A DNA stretch of 64,000 bases from JBBRBB01 sp963830175 (GTDB lineage Bacteria > Bacteroidota > Bacteroidia > Chitinophagales > Chitinophagaceae): the NCBI GenBank assembly GCA_963830175.1, contig CAWHKV010000002.1:496001-560000 (forward strand), written 5' to 3'. Shown here in pieces: positions 43,658 to 53,496 of this stretch. A program made the position numbers and the translations under genes. Below the pieces are notes generated by a model. That model saw only the letters and a program-made list of their open reading frames with translations, did not search any database and was not told the DNA's origin. Within the stretch, counting starts at the first letter, position 1, and each line of letters starts with the position of its first letter.

Positions 43658-46105
43658 TTAATCCCTTATGGCATTGCCTGCATATTCAGCTATGGGTCCG
43701 GGGTGCTTATCTGCAATAATTTGAAGTGCTTCTGTAAATGTTTTGTCGGTAAAATTTCTATAAGCTTCCGGTATTTCGTTTCTAAAAGCAACAATAAGGT
43801 CTATACCTGATTTTATTTTCTCAGTATTCTCCAGGCGGGATAAATAAGCTGCAAAAACAGGTGTTTGGTTAAATTTTGATTGCCCGGTACGCATTTTCTT
43901 ATAATGCTGGGTAAGCAAATCGTAATCTTCTAAGGTGCCATTAACCATAATAACCTCCAGAGCTGCTGCCCCTAATACCCCTTTGGCATTCAAATATTTT
44001 TTAGCGAAATCATAAGCGCTTTCACTATTAATTTGGGCAAACCCTTTTAAGGCAGCACCACTTACTGAATACGAAGAATCGTTCAGGTGGCTTTTAAATA
44101 AAGAAGCGTATGCCGGATTTTGAGTAGCTGCTAAAAAAGAAAGTGCTTCTGCCTGCACCAATGTGCTCTTATCGTTATTAGCAAGATCTTCAACTTTAGT
44201 AATGATTGCTTTATCTGCAAGCGCTGCAGAATCTTCTGCAAGTTGGGATAATGTAAACCTCCTTATCCTAAAAAATGAATCAGTTAGTCCAATGCCAAGG
44301 TCTTTATGCAAGTTGTTTTTACTAAAATAAATAAGTGCTTCAAGCCTGTCAGTAAATTTGCCTGCGTTTGTATATTGAGCTATAAAATTTTCCCTTGTTT
44401 TATTATCTGTCTTCTCTGCAAGTATAACTTTTTCTGCATCCACATTAATTAGTGTTGGCCGGTTTTCATATTTAAAGGAAAAAGAATCAACAGCATTTTG
44501 AAGCCATACATTATATCTTTCTTTCTTCGTGTTATTATACACGTCAATTGCTATCGGAAGTTTAAATATGTTGCCTGAGTCCTGCATTTGTTTTACAATT
44601 ACGGTTGCCAGTTTGTCGGCATCATTATACCTGTAATCAATGTTTAAAACGGGGTGCCCTTTTCCATAATACCATTGGTTCCAAAACCAGTTTAGATCTT
44701 TACCTGTAACGCTTTCAAAAGCGAGGCGTAGCTGCTGTGCCTCGCCTGTTTTAAATTTATTGTCAGTCAAATACTTTTTAAGAGATGCAAAGAAGGCCTC
44801 ATCACCTACATAATTTCTGAGCATGTGTAATATTCTTCCGCCCTTCTGGTAACTCACCACATCAAACACATCTTCTTTATCCTTATAATAAAAACGAACC
44901 AGTTGTTTATCTTCTGCGGCTCCATACAGGTAAGACTGCATGGCGTTATAATTTATGCGGTCACCTGCATCTTTGCCATATTTGTATTCGTTCCATAAGG
45001 TTTCGCTGTAATCAGCGAAACTTTCGTTTACGGTAATGTTGCTCCAACTTTCTGCAGTTACAAGGTCTCCAAACCAATGGTGAAAAAGTTCGTGTGCAAT
45101 TACATCTTCCCAGCCGTTTTCGTCCACCAATTCACGGGCATCCTGGTAAGCTCCTTCCCCGTGCAGGGTAGCAGTGGTATTTTCCATGGCACCACTTACA
45201 AAGTCGCGCCCTACGATTTGAGCGTATTTGGGCCAAACATATTCCACACCGGTTTTCTCTGAAAAGAATTTCAACATTTCGGGGGTATTACCAAAGATTT
45301 TTCGTGCAAAGGGTGCATACTCTTTCTCAACGTAATAGCTTACTTCCTTTCCTTTGTAAGCATCTTTAATTATTGTATAATCGCCCACACCCATAAAGAA
45401 TAAATATGGTGCATGTGGCAGATCCATCTTCCAAAAATCGGTGCGCGTACCGTCTGCATTTTTTTTCTGATTTACAAGAAGGCCGTTAGATAGCGTTACA
45501 AATTTCGATGGCACGGTCATGGCGATTTCTTCGGTTGTTTTTTGATTTGGTTTATCAATCGTAGGCATCCAAACACTGTTTGCTTCGGTTTCGCCCTGTG
45601 TCCAAATTTGGGTTGGTTTGTTTTTGTCCTCGCCTGTAGGGTTTATAAAATATAATCCTTTGGCATCTGAAATGGCTGCACTGCCTTTACCTTTATATTC
45701 ATTTGGTTTAGCAGTATATTCAATATAAATATTGTATTTCTCGCCACCTGAAATTTTTCTACCCAGGTTAATATGAAGCTGCAGGCTGTCATATATATAT
45801 TGAAGCGATTTTTTATTATTACCAGAAATGAGAGAGACCTCATGAATGTCCATGCCCTTGGCATCGAGTGTGAGGGAATCGGTAGGGTAGAAGTGAGGCT
45901 GCAAAGTTATCCAGGCCTTACCATACATATAAGCTTTTTCTAAATCGAACCTTACATCCAATTTGGTGTGCACCAAGTCATTTACCTTTTCGGCTTCTCC
46001 CCGGTAAACTGTTTTCCATTTATCACTCCCGGATTTTATGATAACATCCTGCCCTTGAACATGCAAAAAACAAAGCAACAGCGGAATGATAAAAAATTTG
46101 CGCAT
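43658..46105 (-). CDS. M1-family zinc aminopeptidase, exported
   Basis: An 815-residue protein with signal peptide (MRKFFIIPLLLCFLHVQGQ). The N-terminal beta domain is followed by the exopeptidase motif GAMEN at 305-309 and the zinc site HELFHH (His338, His342) with Glu361 in NESFADY. The C-terminal third is HEAT-like helical (about 600-800). It trims N-terminal residues from peptides in the periplasm or at the surface. Monocistronic by position. Confidence 0.93.
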   Translation of the reverse strand: MRKFFIIPLLLCFLHVQGQDVIIKSGSDKWKTVYRGEAEKVNDLVHTKLDVRFDLEKAYMYGKAWITLQPHFYPTDSLTLDAKGMDIHEVSLISGNNKKSLQYIYDSLQLHINLGRKISGGEKYNIYIEYTAKPNEYKGKGSAAISDAKGLYFINPTGEDKNKPTQIWTQGETEANSVWMPTIDKPNQKTTEEIAMTVPSKFVTLSNGLLVNQKKNADGTRTDFWKMDLPHAPYLFFMGVGDYTIIKDAYKGKEVSYYVEKEYAPFARKIFGNTPEMLKFFSEKTGVEYVWPKYAQIVGRDFVSGAMENTTATLHGEGAYQDARELVDENGWEDVIAHELFHHWFGDLVTAESWSNITVNESFADYSETLWNEYKYGKDAGDRINYNAMQSYLYGAAEDKQLVRFYYKDKEDVFDVVSYQKGGRILHMLRNYVGDEAFFASLKKYLTDNKFKTGEAQQLRLAFESVTGKDLNWFWNQWYYGKGHPVLNIDYRYNDADKLATVIVKQMQDSGNIFKLPIAIDVYNNTKKERYNVWLQNAVDSFSFKYENRPTLINVDAEKVILAEKTDNKTRENFIAQYTNAGKFTDRLEALIYFSKNNLHKDLGIGLTDSFFRIRRFTLSQLAEDSAALADKAIITKVEDLANNDKSTLVQAEALSFLAATQNPAYASLFKSHLNDSSYSVSGAALKGFAQINSESAYDFAKKYLNAKGVLGAAALEVIMVNGTLEDYDLLTQHYKKMRTGQSKFNQTPVFAAYLSRLENTEKIKSGIDLIVAFRNEIPEAYRNFTDKTFTEALQIIADKHPGPIAEYAGNAIRD

Positions 46106-46120
46106 AAATTTTTTTTAAAT

Positions 46121-46128
46121 CAAATGTA
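46121..46128 (-). promoter_or_regulatory. Promoter -7 element of the aminopeptidase gene
   Basis: On the minus strand TACATTTG, an exact TAnnTTTG, 15 bases before the ATG. A TTTG lies 24 bases further upstream, a little too far for an ideal -33 element. Confidence 0.45.
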
Positions 46129-46221
46129 CCGGATTGATGATTTACGTTTTGCCAAATGGTACAAAAGGTTAAATGGGCACAATAAAGGTTGCAGTTAAGG
46201 TTTAATAATTAAGTATTATAG

Positions 46222-46229
46222 TAGCTTTG
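46222..46229 (+). promoter_or_regulatory. Promoter -7 element of the DUF4476 gene
   Basis: TAGCTTTG, an exact TAnnTTTG, 29 bases before ATG 46259, with TTTA at 46201-46204 as a weak -33 element. Confidence 0.5.
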
Positions 46230-46258
46230 TATCCATAACTAAACTGAACGAACAGATA

Positions 46259-47551
46259 ATGAGGCTTTTAAAAATCTTCTGCTTGCTGGGTATTCTTTTA
46301 ATTTTCAGGAACAGCAATGCAATATCACAGCAAAACCATTTTGTTTATATACAAGCCTCAGACGAGCAGCCTTTTTATGTGGTGCTTAACAGCAAGATCT
46401 ACAGCTCTACCGAAACTGGTTACCTTATAATACCTCAATTAATTAATGGTAATTATCCGGTTAGGCTGGGCTTTCCTCTCAATAAATACCCTGAGCAAAA
46501 CTTTTCCATCCCGGTTCAAAATGTGGATGCAGGCTATGAACTTAAAAAGGAAAATGAAACTAACTGGTATTTGGCAAACCTGCATTCAGCAAGCATTATA
46601 CCTGCAAAAGGTGCAAATATTACGGCGGCAAATAAGTCTGCGTTCGGCGACATGCTTTCGGAGGTAGTTGATGATTCTGATTTAACCCAAACAAAGGTTA
46701 TAACTCCTGAACCTGCTATACCGCAGCCTGAGGTAAATGTTTTTGTTGAAAATGCAACGGAAGAACCTGTAATAAATGAATCATCAAGCGATGAGAAAAA
46801 TGATGCAGAAGAAATGATACCTGGTGAAATTACAGGTGCAAAACCTATTGACGCCAACACTCCATTAAAATTGAGTGAGCAAAAAGATACAGATGGTACA
46901 GGTCTTGTTTTTTTGGATGTAACCAGCGCTAACCAGGATACTATTCGCATTTATATTCCTTCTGAAGCGTTTAAGGCTACTGAGCCTGAAGATAATGAGG
47001 CGCAAATACAAACAGAACAATCAGTAACCAGTGTTGAACAGGCAAAAATAGAAACCGGTGATGACGTAATTGTAATTGGAAATAAAAGTGATAATGATGT
47101 AAAAGACAACAGTGATAAAGGGTTATCCAATCCGTTTTTTAATAAGGAAAAGAAAGATCCTGTTCGTTTACAGGATGAGCCAACAAGCGTAACCCCAGAT
47201 AAAAATGATGTTTCTATTTCTAAGATGCATGCCGATTTTAGCCACCTGGTTCGCGCTGATTGTACAAACATGGTATCTGATGATGACATGGAAAAATTAA
47301 AAAGAAAAATGTTTTCCCAGCGGTCCGATGAAAAGATGATAGACGCCGCAAGAAAAATGCTTTTGGGTAAATGCATAGAAACAGACCAAGTTCGGGTATT
47401 AAGTGTATTATTTCTTTCCGATGAAGGTCGTTACAACTTATTTGATGCTATGTACAACTATGTATACGATTTTGGAAAATACGCCACGTTAGATAACCAG
47501 ATACTGGATCCTTATTATAAAAAACGGTTTGCCGCGCTGATCAGAAATTAG
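46259..47551 (+). CDS. DUF4476-containing exported protein
   Basis: A 430-residue protein. A signal peptide (to about residue 24) is followed by a beta-rich N-terminal domain (HFVYIQASDEQPFYVVLNSK, GNYPVRLGFP). A long acidic, low-complexity linker spans about 130-320. The C-terminal DUF4476 helical domain has CTNMVSDDDMEKLKRKM, ARKMLLGKCIETDQ and LFLSDEGRYNLFDAMYNYVY. Function of the domain is unknown. It is followed by truA after 9 bases. Confidence 0.83.
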   Translation: MRLLKIFCLLGILLIFRNSNAISQQNHFVYIQASDEQPFYVVLNSKIYSSTETGYLIIPQLINGNYPVRLGFPLNKYPEQNFSIPVQNVDAGYELKKENETNWYLANLHSASIIPAKGANITAANKSAFGDMLSEVVDDSDLTQTKVITPEPAIPQPEVNVFVENATEEPVINESSSDEKNDAEEMIPGEITGAKPIDANTPLKLSEQKDTDGTGLVFLDVTSANQDTIRIYIPSEAFKATEPEDNEAQIQTEQSVTSVEQAKIETGDDVIVIGNKSDNDVKDNSDKGLSNPFFNKEKKDPVRLQDEPTSVTPDKNDVSISKMHADFSHLVRADCTNMVSDDDMEKLKRKMFSQRSDEKMIDAARKMLLGKCIETDQVRVLSVLFLSDEGRYNLFDAMYNYVYDFGKYATLDNQILDPYYKKRFAALIRN

Positions 47552-47560
47552 TTTGTTAGT

Positions 47561-48304
47561 ATGCCGCGTTATTTTATAGAATTAAGTTATAAAGGAAGTA
47601 ATTATAGCGGCTTTCAATCCCAGAGTAATGCCAATACCATTCAGGCAGAGGTAGAACGGGCATTAAACATCTTGTTTCAAAAAACGTATACTTTATTCTC
47701 TTCATCCAGAACAGATGCAGGTGTTCATGCACTTCAAAATTATTTTCATTTTGATGCAGAAACAGCGATCGATACCCGGTTGTTGTATAACCTCAATTCC
47801 ATTTTACCTCACGACATTGTTATTAAAAAAATTATTCCCGTTAAAGATTCATCACATTGCAGGTTCGATGCAAGTGCGCGTAAATACCAATACTTTTTAT
47901 ATCAGGCAAAAAATCCCTTCCTTGCAGACCGTGCTTATTTTTATCCTTATACTTTGAATTTGACAAGATTGAACGAATTGTCCGCAATTTTTTTGCAGCA
48001 CGAAAACTTCACTTCCTTTTCTAAAAGAAACACGCAGGTAAAAACTTTCATCTGCAAAATTTCGAAAGCTGAATGGACTTCATCAAATGACTGCCTAGTA
48101 TTTACAACTGAAGCCAATCGTTTTTTAAGAGGCATGGTCAGGGGCATGGTTGCTACCATGTTACACCTTTGCAAGGAGGAAAAACCTGTTGAAAAATTGA
48201 TTGAAATAATTGAAAGCCGAAATTGCGCCAATGCTAATTTTTCTGCACCAGCACATGGACTCTTCCTTAATACTGTTAGTTTTCCTGAAGGTTATTTTGA
48301 ATAG
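47561..48304 (+). CDS. truA: tRNA pseudouridine(38-40) synthase
   Basis: Converts uridines 38-40 in the tRNA anticodon arm to pseudouridine. The 247-residue protein has the catalytic Asp in SSRTDAGVHAL (about residue 51), the N-terminal FIELSYKGSNYSGFQSQ, FDASARKYQYFLY, and the late NRFLRGMVRGMVATM. Normal length. Confidence 0.95.
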   Translation: MPRYFIELSYKGSNYSGFQSQSNANTIQAEVERALNILFQKTYTLFSSSRTDAGVHALQNYFHFDAETAIDTRLLYNLNSILPHDIVIKKIIPVKDSSHCRFDASARKYQYFLYQAKNPFLADRAYFYPYTLNLTRLNELSAIFLQHENFTSFSKRNTQVKTFICKISKAEWTSSNDCLVFTTEANRFLRGMVRGMVATMLHLCKEEKPVEKLIEIIESRNCANANFSAPAHGLFLNTVSFPEGYFE

Positions 48305-48461
48305 ATCAATAAATTCTCTGTTTAGATAGCGGAAAAAATATTCAGGTTTAAGAATGCCCAAAAAAGGTATTACTACATTTATCCCAGAAGTTTTTCTATA
48401 TTTTTAACGCCTTCTCTTGAAAAAGAGGAGCATCCAATTTCCTAAGAATAAACCAATATCC

Positions 48462-51400
48462 ATGAAGTTCAGTCAATCTGTGCTGTTAAAAGCACTGTTG
48501 ATTCTATCTTTCGGTGTGTGCACTTTTGTTGCATCCTCACAACCAAAGGCGAATTTTTCGTCGGATAAACAATCCGGCTGTCCCCCATTAGTTGTTTCAT
48601 TTCAGGATCTTTCATCTGGTAACCCAACCTCCTGGAAATGGGACCTCGGAAATGGCGTAGTTTCTACATTACAAAATCCCATCACCACTTATTTTGATCC
48701 CGGAGAATATAAAGTAAAGCTTATAGTGCAGGCTGCAAGTGGTTCAGACTCTGTTATAAAGGAAAAATTTATAGTTGTTCATGAAAACCCACAGGCGCAG
48801 TTTGATGTTTCAAATACAATGGGTTGCTTTCCGCTCGAGGTTAGCTTTACCGACAATAGTAAAACAGGTAATTCAACTATTACGGGGTATCTGTGGGATA
48901 TGGGCGATGGAACTATTTCCACAGATCCGGCTCCTCTTCATACTTATACAGGGGCAGGGATTTTTGATATCACCCTGCAAGTGAAAAACAGTAATGGTTG
49001 CTCAAACACCATAACTAAAAGCGATCTTATAAAAATTGATAATGGGGTTATAGCAGATTTTGAGATAACCTCTATGGATGTTTGCAAATCACCTGCTCAG
49101 CTTACATTTAAAAATAAAAGTACCGGGTCGGGCGATATTACATATGTATGGGATTATGGCGATGGAACAACCAGTACAAACTTTGCACCCTTTCATAAAT
49201 ATTCAAAATCGGGAACGTATACTATTGTACTTACTGCACGCACGGCTGCTGGTTGTGTAGATACTGCAAGCCAAAAGGTTGTAATTGCTATTCCTACCTC
49301 TTCTTTCAGTGTTTCTAAAGAAATATGTGCCGGGCAATCCCAAGTATTTACAAACAATTCTGTACCTGCTCCAATTTCTTCAGAATGGTTTTTTGGAGAC
49401 GGTACTACTTCAACTTCAATTAATGCTGAGAAGGCTTATGATAAACCAGGTGTATACCAGGTAAAACTGGTTAATACTTTTTCAGCCACCTGCAAAGATT
49501 CTACAACAACCTCTGTTACGGTAAGTGCTGGTCCAACCCCTGCTTTTACCGCCGATGATACCACTAACTGTACCGCCCCTTTTTCTGTTGTCTTTAAAAA
49601 TAACAGTAAGGGTGCAACAAAATATGTTTGGAATTTTGGGGATGGAGCAACTTCACAGGAGGAGAATCCTTCCCACTCTTACAAATCTTCCGGCACGTTT
49701 ACAGTAACTCTAAAAGCAATTAATCCAAATGGATGTGAGAACATTCTTACCAAAACTAACTATGTAATAATACAACCTGTTACCATTACTGGTTTCAAAG
49801 GCTTGCCCGATAGTGGTTGTGTACCGCTTACCATTCGCCCGGTTCCATTATTAAATATCAATACTACTATTCAGTCTTATAACTGGGATTTTGGTGACGG
49901 GTCTACCTCAATACTTGCAAACCCGGTTCACACCTATAACAAGGAAGGAAGGTTTAATGTAAAGCTTTCTATTATAACAGAAGATGGGTGCACCAATACA
50001 TTCACCATGCCTAATGCAGTGGCAGCGGGTCATCGTCCTAAAGCCAGTTTTTCGGAAAACGCTGATACCATATGTGCAAATGGAAACATATTAGTAATGA
50101 ACAACTCTTCAAACGGACCAGTGCATAATTTGCAGTGGGATTGGGGTCCTATAATTCCAGCCATTGAAGGGCAGGTGTATGGTATAGTACCCGTAGACAC
50201 CGGTTACAGAAATATTACCCTGGTTGCATTTAATTATGGTTGTCCGGATACGTTGATAAAAGACAGTGCTTTTTATGTTTTGCCACCTTTTGCAAGCATC
50301 AATGCACTTACCAACTGTGTTGATAAGCTAAATGTGAATTTTGGGGATAGCTCTATTGCAGATGTTACACGTCGCTGGAGTTTTGGTGATGGTAAAACAG
50401 ACACCACCAAACACCTGTCTCACCGTTACTCCACACCAGGTTTATATAATATCGAATTGATAGCATATAACGGCAATTGTAAAGACACTGCCTATAGCAC
50501 TGTTCGGTTGATCAATGAATCCGGAAGCATCGCCTTATCAGATTCTATTTTTTGCCGGGACTCAAAAGTTGAATTTAATATAGTCGGGGTAAATGTTGCA
50601 AACATAAGAAATACACGGTGGGAGTTTGGCAATGGACAATCACAGGCCGTGGATGGAATTAATACATCTTACATATACGATACTGCCGGTGTATTTAGAA
50701 TTAAAGCTACTATGACAGACCTGAATGGTTGTCAATATGTACTTACACTTCCAAATGCTATTACGGTTTATGGACCGAAAGGAGCTTTTTATAGCAAAAC
50801 CCCCGGAGTGTGCGAAAATGGCGCTGTTGAATTTACAGACAATAGTAAAGATGATGGAATTCACTCGTTGGCAAAATGGTCATGGGATTTTGGTGATGGA
50901 ATTACGCAGGATTATACTTCCGGTCCGTTCATGCACACCTATACCGATACCGGGTTCTTTTCAGTTAAATTATATGTTTCAGATTCGTACGGGTGTATTG
51001 ATACGGTGAAAAGACCCAATTATATTAATGTAACACATCCGTATGCCTCATTTAATATGAGTGATTCAATTGTTTGCCCGGATAAGCAGGTTGCATTTCG
51101 CAACACCTCTACCGGTAAGAACTTAGAATACCTATGGGATTTTGGTGATGGCGCGCATTCTACGGCTACACATCCATCTTATACATACACTTCTGCCGGG
51201 TCTTTTACCCCGGTTCTAATGGCTACAGATGTAAATGGTTGTAAAGATTCTTTTTCGTTGCGACCCGTGGTGGTTTCCAACCCTGTTTCGTCATTTAATA
51301 TGAGTGATTCGTTTTCAACCTGCCCACCATTAACCGTAAATTTTACCAACAAATCTTATAACTATAATTCCTTCACCTGGGATTTTGGTGATGGTAGTAC

Positions 51401-53267
51401 ATCAACTCTTCAATCCCCCGCCCATATTTATACATATCCCGGTGTCTATCCTGTAAAATTATTATTGGCAGGCTCGGGCGGTTGCGTCGATTCAATGGTG
51501 CGCAATGTTACCATTAAAGGACCCACAGGTAATTTAGCCTATTCTCTTACCAATTGTTATCCAGATGATGTGTCTTTTGTTTCTGTATCTGATAATACAA
51601 CACAATTCACCTGGGATTTTGGTGATGGAACTACTATAATAAACAAAACAGGTAAAGCCAAACACAGGTATGATACAGGATATTACATGCCTAAACTTAT
51701 CTTGTCAGATTCGTTGGGATGTAATGTATTATTGAAAGGTAAAGACACACTAAAAGTATTCGATGTAAAAGCGATTGCAACAAATTCAACCAATTTGGTG
51801 TGCGACTCGGGCATTGTTACTTACACCGATGCATCGGTTTCAAATGACCACATTAAAGACCACATTTGGATTTTTAATGATGGTTCAACTTTTAACCAAC
51901 CAGAGGTTACACGCAATTATTCAGGTTCAGGATTTTTTACCGCAAAGCTGGTGGCCGTTACCGATAATGGCTGTACCGATACGCTGCAATTAGCAGAACC
52001 GGTAGTGGTTTCAAATAAACCGCATGTAAAAATTCTGAATGATACTGCAGCCTGCACGCCTTCTATGGTTTCCATGTCTGGCGCTAAAACAAATACCGAT
52101 TCATCCACCTTAAGTTATAATTGGAATTTTGGAAACGGCGGAACCGCATCAGGTCAAAATGTGCTTGCCACCTATACCACACCCGGCACCTATAAAATAA
52201 CGCTTACCGCTACTAATGAAAGTGGATGTAAGGATACAGCCCGTTCTTCCATTGTAATGAGGGGTCCACCCACCGTTGATGCTGGGCGCGATTCTGTAGC
52301 TTGCCAGTCCCAGTTATTTACACTTAAGGCATCCGGCGCAGTAACGTATACCTGGTTAAATGGCGCAGGTCTTAGCTGCACTAATTGTGCATCGCCCCAA
52401 ATTCAGCCCTTGCAAACAACAACTTACAGGGTTGTGGGTAAAGATGAAATTGGCTGCAGTGCAGTTGATTCTGTAACTATTTCTGTTATTCAGCCTTCTG
52501 CTATTACCGCATCGAATTCCGATACGGCCTGCGTGGGAGATAAGATTCAATTAAAAGCATCAGGAGCATATACCTATCAATGGTATCCTTCCACGTTTTT
52601 AGATAATCCCACTTCCGCAACACCTGTTTTTACGGCGGTAAGAGATACGACTATAAACTATAGTGTAATTGGTTATGGTGAAGGAAAGTGTTTTGCCGAT
52701 ACGCAACATGTTGCTATAAAATCTTACCCTATTCCCGAAATGCATTTACAGGAAGAAACATACACCCTAAATGTTGGAAGTTCCCTTAAGCTGCAGACCA
52801 ACAGTTCACCGGATATCACAGAATGGAAATGGCTTCCAGGGCAATGGCTTGATGATCCAACCTCGCCAAACCCAACAGCAACACCACTTCAGTCGGTTAC
52901 TTACAATTGCCTTGCAGTAAATGGTGGGGGATGTGTGGCCAGAACCCAGGCTACCATAAACGTGGTTTGCGGCGGGGCAAACATATATGTGCCCAACACC
53001 TTTTCACCAAACAGTGACGGTATGAATGATGTGTTTTTTGCAAGAGGTACAGGACTTTTCAGCATTAAATCATTCCGGGTATTTAACAGGTGGGGGCAAT
53101 TGGTTTTTGAAAGATTAAACATCGGCGCAAACAATGCCGGTGATGGATGGAATGGTGTATTCAACAATCAAAAATCTGCACCCGATGTTTATATATACAT
53201 GATGGAAGTCGTGTGCCAGAACAATAACATTATCCCTATAAAAGGGAACGTAACATTAATACGATAA
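48462..53267 (+). CDS. Giant PKD-repeat surface protein with T9SS type B C-terminal domain
   Basis: A 1601-residue protein from ATG 48462, which starts a signal peptide (LLKALLILSFGVCTFVASSQ); a TTG at 48417 would extend it unhelpfully. About 15 PKD-like domains follow between residues 40 and 1260, each marked by a WDFGDG-type turn (for example WDMGDG, WDYGDG, WSFGDG, WEFGNG) and paired cysteines. Three more Ig-like segments come next. A CHU_C gliding-motility-type C-terminus follows (NIYVPNTFSPNSDGMNDVFF, FRVFNRWGQLVFE). Likely a type IX-secreted adhesin or surface fibre. No catalytic domain seen. Confidence 0.9.
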   Translation: MKFSQSVLLKALLILSFGVCTFVASSQPKANFSSDKQSGCPPLVVSFQDLSSGNPTSWKWDLGNGVVSTLQNPITTYFDPGEYKVKLIVQAASGSDSVIKEKFIVVHENPQAQFDVSNTMGCFPLEVSFTDNSKTGNSTITGYLWDMGDGTISTDPAPLHTYTGAGIFDITLQVKNSNGCSNTITKSDLIKIDNGVIADFEITSMDVCKSPAQLTFKNKSTGSGDITYVWDYGDGTTSTNFAPFHKYSKSGTYTIVLTARTAAGCVDTASQKVVIAIPTSSFSVSKEICAGQSQVFTNNSVPAPISSEWFFGDGTTSTSINAEKAYDKPGVYQVKLVNTFSATCKDSTTTSVTVSAGPTPAFTADDTTNCTAPFSVVFKNNSKGATKYVWNFGDGATSQEENPSHSYKSSGTFTVTLKAINPNGCENILTKTNYVIIQPVTITGFKGLPDSGCVPLTIRPVPLLNINTTIQSYNWDFGDGSTSILANPVHTYNKEGRFNVKLSIITEDGCTNTFTMPNAVAAGHRPKASFSENADTICANGNILVMNNSSNGPVHNLQWDWGPIIPAIEGQVYGIVPVDTGYRNITLVAFNYGCPDTLIKDSAFYVLPPFASINALTNCVDKLNVNFGDSSIADVTRRWSFGDGKTDTTKHLSHRYSTPGLYNIELIAYNGNCKDTAYSTVRLINESGSIALSDSIFCRDSKVEFNIVGVNVANIRNTRWEFGNGQSQAVDGINTSYIYDTAGVFRIKATMTDLNGCQYVLTLPNAITVYGPKGAFYSKTPGVCENGAVEFTDNSKDDGIHSLAKWSWDFGDGITQDYTSGPFMHTYTDTGFFSVKLYVSDSYGCIDTVKRPNYINVTHPYASFNMSDSIVCPDKQVAFRNTSTGKNLEYLWDFGDGAHSTATHPSYTYTSAGSFTPVLMATDVNGCKDSFSLRPVVVSNPVSSFNMSDSFSTCPPLTVNFTNKSYNYNSFTWDFGDGSTSTLQSPAHIYTYPGVYPVKLLLAGSGGCVDSMVRNVTIKGPTGNLAYSLTNCYPDDVSFVSVSDNTTQFTWDFGDGTTIINKTGKAKHRYDTGYYMPKLILSDSLGCNVLLKGKDTLKVFDVKAIATNSTNLVCDSGIVTYTDASVSNDHIKDHIWIFNDGSTFNQPEVTRNYSGSGFFTAKLVAVTDNGCTDTLQLAEPVVVSNKPHVKILNDTAACTPSMVSMSGAKTNTDSSTLSYNWNFGNGGTASGQNVLATYTTPGTYKITLTATNESGCKDTARSSIVMRGPPTVDAGRDSVACQSQLFTLKASGAVTYTWLNGAGLSCTNCASPQIQPLQTTTYRVVGKDEIGCSAVDSVTISVIQPSAITASNSDTACVGDKIQLKASGAYTYQWYPSTFLDNPTSATPVFTAVRDTTINYSVIGYGEGKCFADTQHVAIKSYPIPEMHLQEETYTLNVGSSLKLQTNSSPDITEWKWLPGQWLDDPTSPNPTATPLQSVTYNCLAVNGGGCVARTQATINVVCGGANIYVPNTFSPNSDGMNDVFFARGTGLFSIKSFRVFNRWGQLVFERLNIGANNAGDGWNGVFNNQKSAPDVYIYMMEVVCQNNNIIPIKGNVTLIR

Positions 53268-53416
53268 CAATAAAAAATAAATGCTTTGTGAAAAACCCCT
53301 GTGGATATTTTGATTTAAATCAATGCATCCACCATATGCCGCATTCTTTGATCAATGGCCGTTGCTAACCTTTTGCATTATCACTAACGTGCTGATTATT
53401 GAATGATGGCAATTTT

Positions 53417-53442
53417 AAAAAGCTCCTTTAAAGGAGCTTTTT
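53417..53442 (+). terminator. Terminator after the PKD protein gene
   Basis: Inverted repeat AAAAAGCTCCTTT/AAAGGAGCTTTTT (13 bp, essentially loopless in DNA, so the hairpin loop forms from the central TTTAAA). It lies 150 bases after the stop codon. Confidence 0.75.
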
Positions 53443-53478
53443 AATTATACCAGGTTTATATAGTAAACTATACAATCT

Positions 53479-53486
53479 TATTTTTG
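53479..53486 (+). promoter_or_regulatory. Promoter -7 element of the Mur ligase gene
   Basis: TATTTTTG, exact TAnnTTTG, with TTTA at 53455-53458 twenty bases upstream as -33. The ATG at 53497 is only ten bases after the element, so the message would have almost no leader. Confidence 0.5.
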
Positions 53487-53496
53487 CTGCCTTTAT

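Noticed and set aside
46534..47376. Two long antisense open frames (138 and 141 residues)
   Set aside because: They lie antisense to the low-complexity linker of the DUF4476 gene, and their Ser-rich composition mirrors the acidic linker on the other strand.
48540..52240. Possible tandem DNA repeats in the PKD gene
   Set aside because: Only the protein motif WDFGDG recurs; the DNA between repeats is diverged, so this is a domain array rather than a DNA repeat.
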